Notes under the pieces: generated by a model
What the model was told of the DNA's origin: nothing
The model's database searches: none
The model's input: the letters and a program-made list of their open reading frames with translations, nothing else
Assembly: GCA_014825775.1 (NCBI GenBank)
Contig: MVAQ01000059.1
Location: 34,487 to 98,486, forward strand
Origin: Krasilnikovozyma curviuscula
Lineage: Eukaryota; Basidiomycota; Tremellomycetes; Cystofilobasidiales; Mrakiaceae
DNA length: 64,000 bases
Direction of reading: 5' to 3'
Part shown: positions 60,611 to 64,000 of the stretch, piece after piece
Layout: the number at the start of each line of letters is the position of its first letter
How positions within the stretch are numbered: position 1 is the first letter of the stretch
Translations under genes and position numbers: made by a program

Positions 60611-62270
60611 ATGATTTCCTTCTCAGCTTGGAAAGAAACCCTCGTTCTCGCTGTAGCAACTCCACTGGCACTAGGAATATCAGCTCTCTTCTCCTCATCC
60701 CTCTACGACGCAGTACACCACACGTACGGACCACCACCTGTTTCTACCACTAGCTCACTGGATACAAAGCTTGAATCTACTAAAGAGAATAATGATGATA
60801 TAGAGTGGGGTGGAACGAGTTCTGATGTGAAGCAGCAGCAACGGGATTCCGCATGGATCGAGTATCCTCCGTTCGGTCTCATCGGAGGGTGTGCGCCTCT
60901 GTTGATTTGGTTCTTGTCAAGGAAGGATTTGCGTTATATTCATTTTTTGGAGGCCAAGCTCGGTGGAGCAGCGACAGCTGCATTTATTTCCCATTGGCTC
61001 GTCAGTTCTGTCTTCAGTCTTGTTCTCCCTGTTTCTTTTCTTTTTTTTTTTCGCTGATCAACCACACTTTGTTCCATAGGCTCCTCTGTACTCAAATCGT
61101 CTCGGCAAACTCCTGATATGTGTGGAAAAAATCATCGTTAGTCGAACGGCAACAGGTCAACTTATCATCAAATCGACACCTACCATCAATACACAATCAA
61201 ATCGAAGGAAGATTGCTTTGGTCTACTTCCTCTGCTTAATGACAGTCCAACTGTCACTCCGTACTTTCAACCAGTTACTATCTTCTGCTGTGATCCTTTC
61301 CGTCGGATCTCTCACAGCCCTGTCGTTTCGTCCCAGCACCATTCCTAGCTCAACGGTAGTCAAGCTTAAACGACGGCTTCTTTTCCACTGTTCCTGGTCT
61401 ACAGTGATGGGGGCTCTTTGGTTTTTGGCCACTATGTACCACAGCCGCAAGTTGGCATGTATCTTTGGAAGTGGTAGCACAAACATCCAGTCCAGTGCTG
61501 CCTCACAAGCTATTCCATCATCTACTGCACCAACGCGAGCAGCCACTGAATTGATACTACGCAATCTCAACTTCTTCTTGACAACCCTCGCAATCGCTCA
61601 GGTTGGATCACTAATTCCACTTCTCTACCGCCTCGACATTTACCTCCAACGCATAAAACTTCAGGCTGTGGAGGAAAATGACACAGCTTTCAAAGTGGTG
61701 GATCTGACGTCTGAGTCAACGTCAGTTAGTGACAATCTAAAGGAAGAGATGATCAAAGAAGGCGTTTCACCAGACGGTATCACCGTTGAGCTTGTAAGTG
61801 ATGGCTCCTCCCATCATTTCTTCCCTCCTCTTTATCATTCAGGTCTATTTCTTATTGTCCCTTCTTATTGTAGCCTAGTGTTCTATCAATAATCACCCCG
61901 AAGAGGCTCATCTGTGTCTTTTGCAATCCATACACTCTCATCTCATCAACAGTACTGTTGTTATCCATCGTCATCACCCCCGCTGTAGTCCTTCAACATG
62001 CGACCTATCTCTCTTCCTGCTCTTCACTTTGTAAGAGTTTACAATTCGCGCCTTAAAACCCCTAGCTGACGTTTCTATATTGGATTGTTTGTAGCGACAA
62101 ACGCTCGCCAAACACTCATTCTGCTCGCCACATCTTGCACATGCACGACCCTCACGCCGCTCGTCATTGTTGCCTCTGTTGTAGCTCTGGCTTCCTACAG
62201 AAAGGAATGGGATCTGGTGCTGGGGTACCACGAGGCCTGGGGTGGAGTCAAGAACGTTGTGGCCGGATGA
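60611..62270 (+). CDS. Multi-pass membrane protein of unknown family
   Basis: Four exons joined in frame: HWL|APLYSNRL (intron about 61000-61079), TVEL|PSVLSII (intron about 61794-61872), and SS|TNARQTL (intron about 62032-62094). The product is about 450 residues. The N-terminal segment ETLVLAVATPLALGISALFSS is a probable first membrane helix. Others are GLIGGCAPLLIWFLS, ATAAFISHWL, ALVYFLCLMTVQLSL, AVILSVGSLTALSF, TVMGALWFLATMYHS, FFLTTLAIAQVGSLIPLLY, VLLLSIVITPAVVL and PLVIVASVVALA, so roughly eight to nine. It ends in a conserved-looking short tail (GYHEAWGGVKNVVAG). No enzyme motif or transporter signature is seen. It is divergent to the ABC transporter and shares its promoter region, which may or may not be meaningful. 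Confidence 0.7.
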
Positions 62271-62769
62271 GGGGTGTTTCTTTCCGTCCTGGGTGTCAAG
62301 ACTGAGCATCAAGAGCTGATTGCGGGTACATGGAAGAGGATGAGAGGGAGGCTTGGTGAATGAATCGGTCTGAAACGTATGATCTTATATATTGGTTACC
62401 TTTCGCGATGGACGGTGGAGAGGCTTTTGGTCTTTTAAACTCTTCCTAAAGACCGTTGGTTTATCGCATTGAACAAAAATAACATCATGCGAAGGCTGAG
62501 CAGATGGTTGAGTAAGCTGCGTGGTTATTGAGAGCACACGCTTTTTCATGTCGGCTCTGATCTTCAGAACCTAGAAATTCCCGAAATTTAAGATCGGTAA
62601 GATCGGACCACAATATAATCTTTTTTTTAGATTCAATTCAAAGAAATCGCTGCGCAGACGCGATAGCTAGCTCTTACTGACCTTGGCACTGGAGCTCGGC
62701 AACCGTATGCAAAGATCCTCCACCCCGCCACCGCACGCCTATCAACAATTGGTTTCATTTGCTTCTTAG
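62271..62769. other. Intergenic region before the RING-CH gene
   Basis: About 500 bases that should hold the terminator of the membrane protein gene and the promoter of the next plus-strand gene. A T-rich stretch lies at 62622-62630. No gene is supported. Confidence 0.4.
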
Positions 62770-64000
62770 ATGGTCAGTGTAATCTTGTTGAACTTGCCAT
62801 ATCCTGGTTCTCATCTTCTTCAGCTTTGTCTCACGGACACGCCATTCAGAATACTGGAACTGGAGAGCCTGCTGCCGGACAACAGCCGAAGGACAAGGAG
62901 GAAGATCCTGCAGCTGCGAGGCAGGGAGAGTCAGATGCGAAGGATTCCAAGCAGCCAGATGAGAAGGCAGAGAAGAATGAATTCGAAGGCAACGTGGGTC
63001 ATAATTCCCTTTGTTCGCGTTCGCTCACGCCGCGTGGTTATTGATTTTATCTTCATGCTGCATGCTTTCAGAGCTGTTTCATCTGCCATGATGAGTACAG
63101 CTCACAGTCAACGTTGCCATGGGTCAAGCCATGTCCGATGTGTTCGATATTCAGCCATGAACATGTCAGTGCTCTTTACTTTCTGCACTTATTTGCTCCT
63201 CTGCCAGCAGCCCCAACGCTAAACTTCCGCCCACAGTGTCTGCTCTCCTGGATCTCAGAGCAGACGAGAAATCAACGGAAGCCCCTCCACTCAGCTGCCA
63301 CCTGCATCTCCTGCAACCGTACTACGTACCGTGTCACTCCAGACCCTCCCCTCTTGAGACTCATTCACTACGCTCTAGGCTTCTTTAGGACCGGATTTAC
63401 CATCACTTTATCTCAGCTCATCTTGATTTGTTTCACCCTTTTTTGGGGATACAATCTCATGTATCTTTATGGTCTCAGCGCGATGCAACTTATGGTTGGA
63501 TCTAAATCACTCGCACGAGCCTTCATCACCGTCGAGTCGTCCAATAGCACCCTGTCTCAACCTTCAATTCTTCCTACACACCACATGGCTTTTTTCCTTC
63601 CCTGCACTCTTTTGGCCCTCAACGCTCCTGCCAATCCATTCCTTCTGCTACCATTCTCCCAGTTCTACACATCTCTTCTCATCCAGATTAACTTAGCCTC
63701 GTCACGAAATCACTTCAAGTCCAAGGCGATGTTCAAACTTCAGATGCACTTGAAACACGTGCTTATAAGTGACCGATTGTGGCCACTCAGCGCTTTTGTT
63801 GTCGCGCTACTCGCGCCATTTGTCGGTTGGGGATGGACTTTCGCACTGAAGTGGACTAGGCGACGTATGACAGAGCATTTTCAGTTGGAGATGAAAAAAA
63901 GAGAACCTGTTGAGGTTCATAATGAAGATGCTGGGCCAGCGGAGCGTAAGCGTTATATCTCACTTTGCTTGGTCAACTCTTCTTAAGAGAGACTACTTCT
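62770..64000 (+). CDS. RING-CH (MARCH-type) membrane E3 ubiquitin ligase, 3' end outside the window
   Basis: Exon 1 is only the start codon: ATG at 62770-62772, followed by a 77-base intron ending CATTCAG at 62849. This joins in frame to NTGTGEPAAGQQPKD and an acidic/Lys linker. The RING-CH domain is split over two introns and reads SCFICHDEY, WVKPCPMCSIFSHEH|CLLSWISEQ, then CISCNRTTYR: Cys-x2-Cys, Cys-x2-Cys, His-x2-Cys, Cys-x2-Cys, the C4HC3 order of MARCH and Doa10 ligases. After it come membrane segments (FTITLSQLILICFTLFWGYN, MAFFLPCTLLALNA, PLSAFVVALLAPFVGWGW) and a basic tail. A donor (GAGC|GTAAGC) near 63946 shows the gene continues past 64000. Such ligases ubiquitinate membrane proteins of ER, mitochondria or endosomes; MARCH5-like topology is a possibility, not shown. 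Confidence 0.82.

Overview
This is a stretch of fungal nuclear chromosome, most likely from a basidiomycete yeast. Almost every gene is broken by several short introns, mostly about 50-100 bases, with GT...AG ends and often a GTRNGT donor. Proteins carry long Ser/Gln-rich low-complexity stretches. Both tRNA genes contain an intron after the anticodon. Two Zn2Cys6 transcription factors are present, a fungal-specific family, and one cell-surface gene belongs to the MP88 / macrophage-activating glycoprotein family known from Tremellomycetes and relatives. The Tremellomycetes placement (Cryptococcus/Kwoniella-like) is inference; the basidiomycete call is firmer. There is no sign of bacterial operons, CRISPR arrays, transposons or viral genes.

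Layout. 0.6-5.7 kb, minus strand: RTC4-domain gene, two small unknown genes, and the exosome cofactor LRP1/RRP47 (C1D family). 6.7-10.2 kb, plus: F-box protein and a PTC7-like mitochondrial PP2C phosphatase, followed by an intron-bearing tRNA-Ser(CGA) on the minus strand. 12.6-19.1 kb, plus: Erv1-type sulfhydryl oxidase, ING-family PHD protein, and a Rab GTPase with a very large insertion. 19.8-27.7 kb, minus: a large Zn2Cys6 regulator and an alpha/beta-hydrolase-fold protein that appears to have lost its nucleophile. 28.8-36.9 kb, plus: tRNA-Leu(CAA), NPL4, and a Zn2Cys6 factor with a PAS-like region and a Gln-rich tail. 37.4-46.3 kb, minus: glycogen synthase, the DRG/RBG1 GTPase and the PHO85 cyclin-dependent kinase. 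47.5-53.3 kb, minus: three consecutive genes whose products begin with signal peptides (a small Cys-containing WSC-like protein, a GPI-type MP88-like mannoprotein, and a secreted WD40 protein). 54.0-59.7 kb, minus: a full-length ABCC transporter. 60.6-64.0 kb, plus: an unknown multi-pass membrane protein and a RING-CH membrane E3 ligase cut off by the window end.

Functional links are loose, as expected for a eukaryotic chromosome. PHO85 and glycogen synthase lie near each other, and in budding yeast Pho85 phosphorylates glycogen synthase. NPL4 and the RING-CH ligase both act in ubiquitin-dependent quality control. Erv1 and PTC7 are mitochondrial. The most unusual material is the run of three secreted-protein genes (including a four-exon small secreted protein rebuilt here by following splice sites), the 279-residue G4-G5 spacing of the Rab-like GTPase, the membrane-anchored Erv1, and the nucleophile-less hydrolase.

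All exon models were assembled by eye from reading frames and splice consensus. No alignment or expression data were available, so exon edges away from those stated explicitly are approximate.
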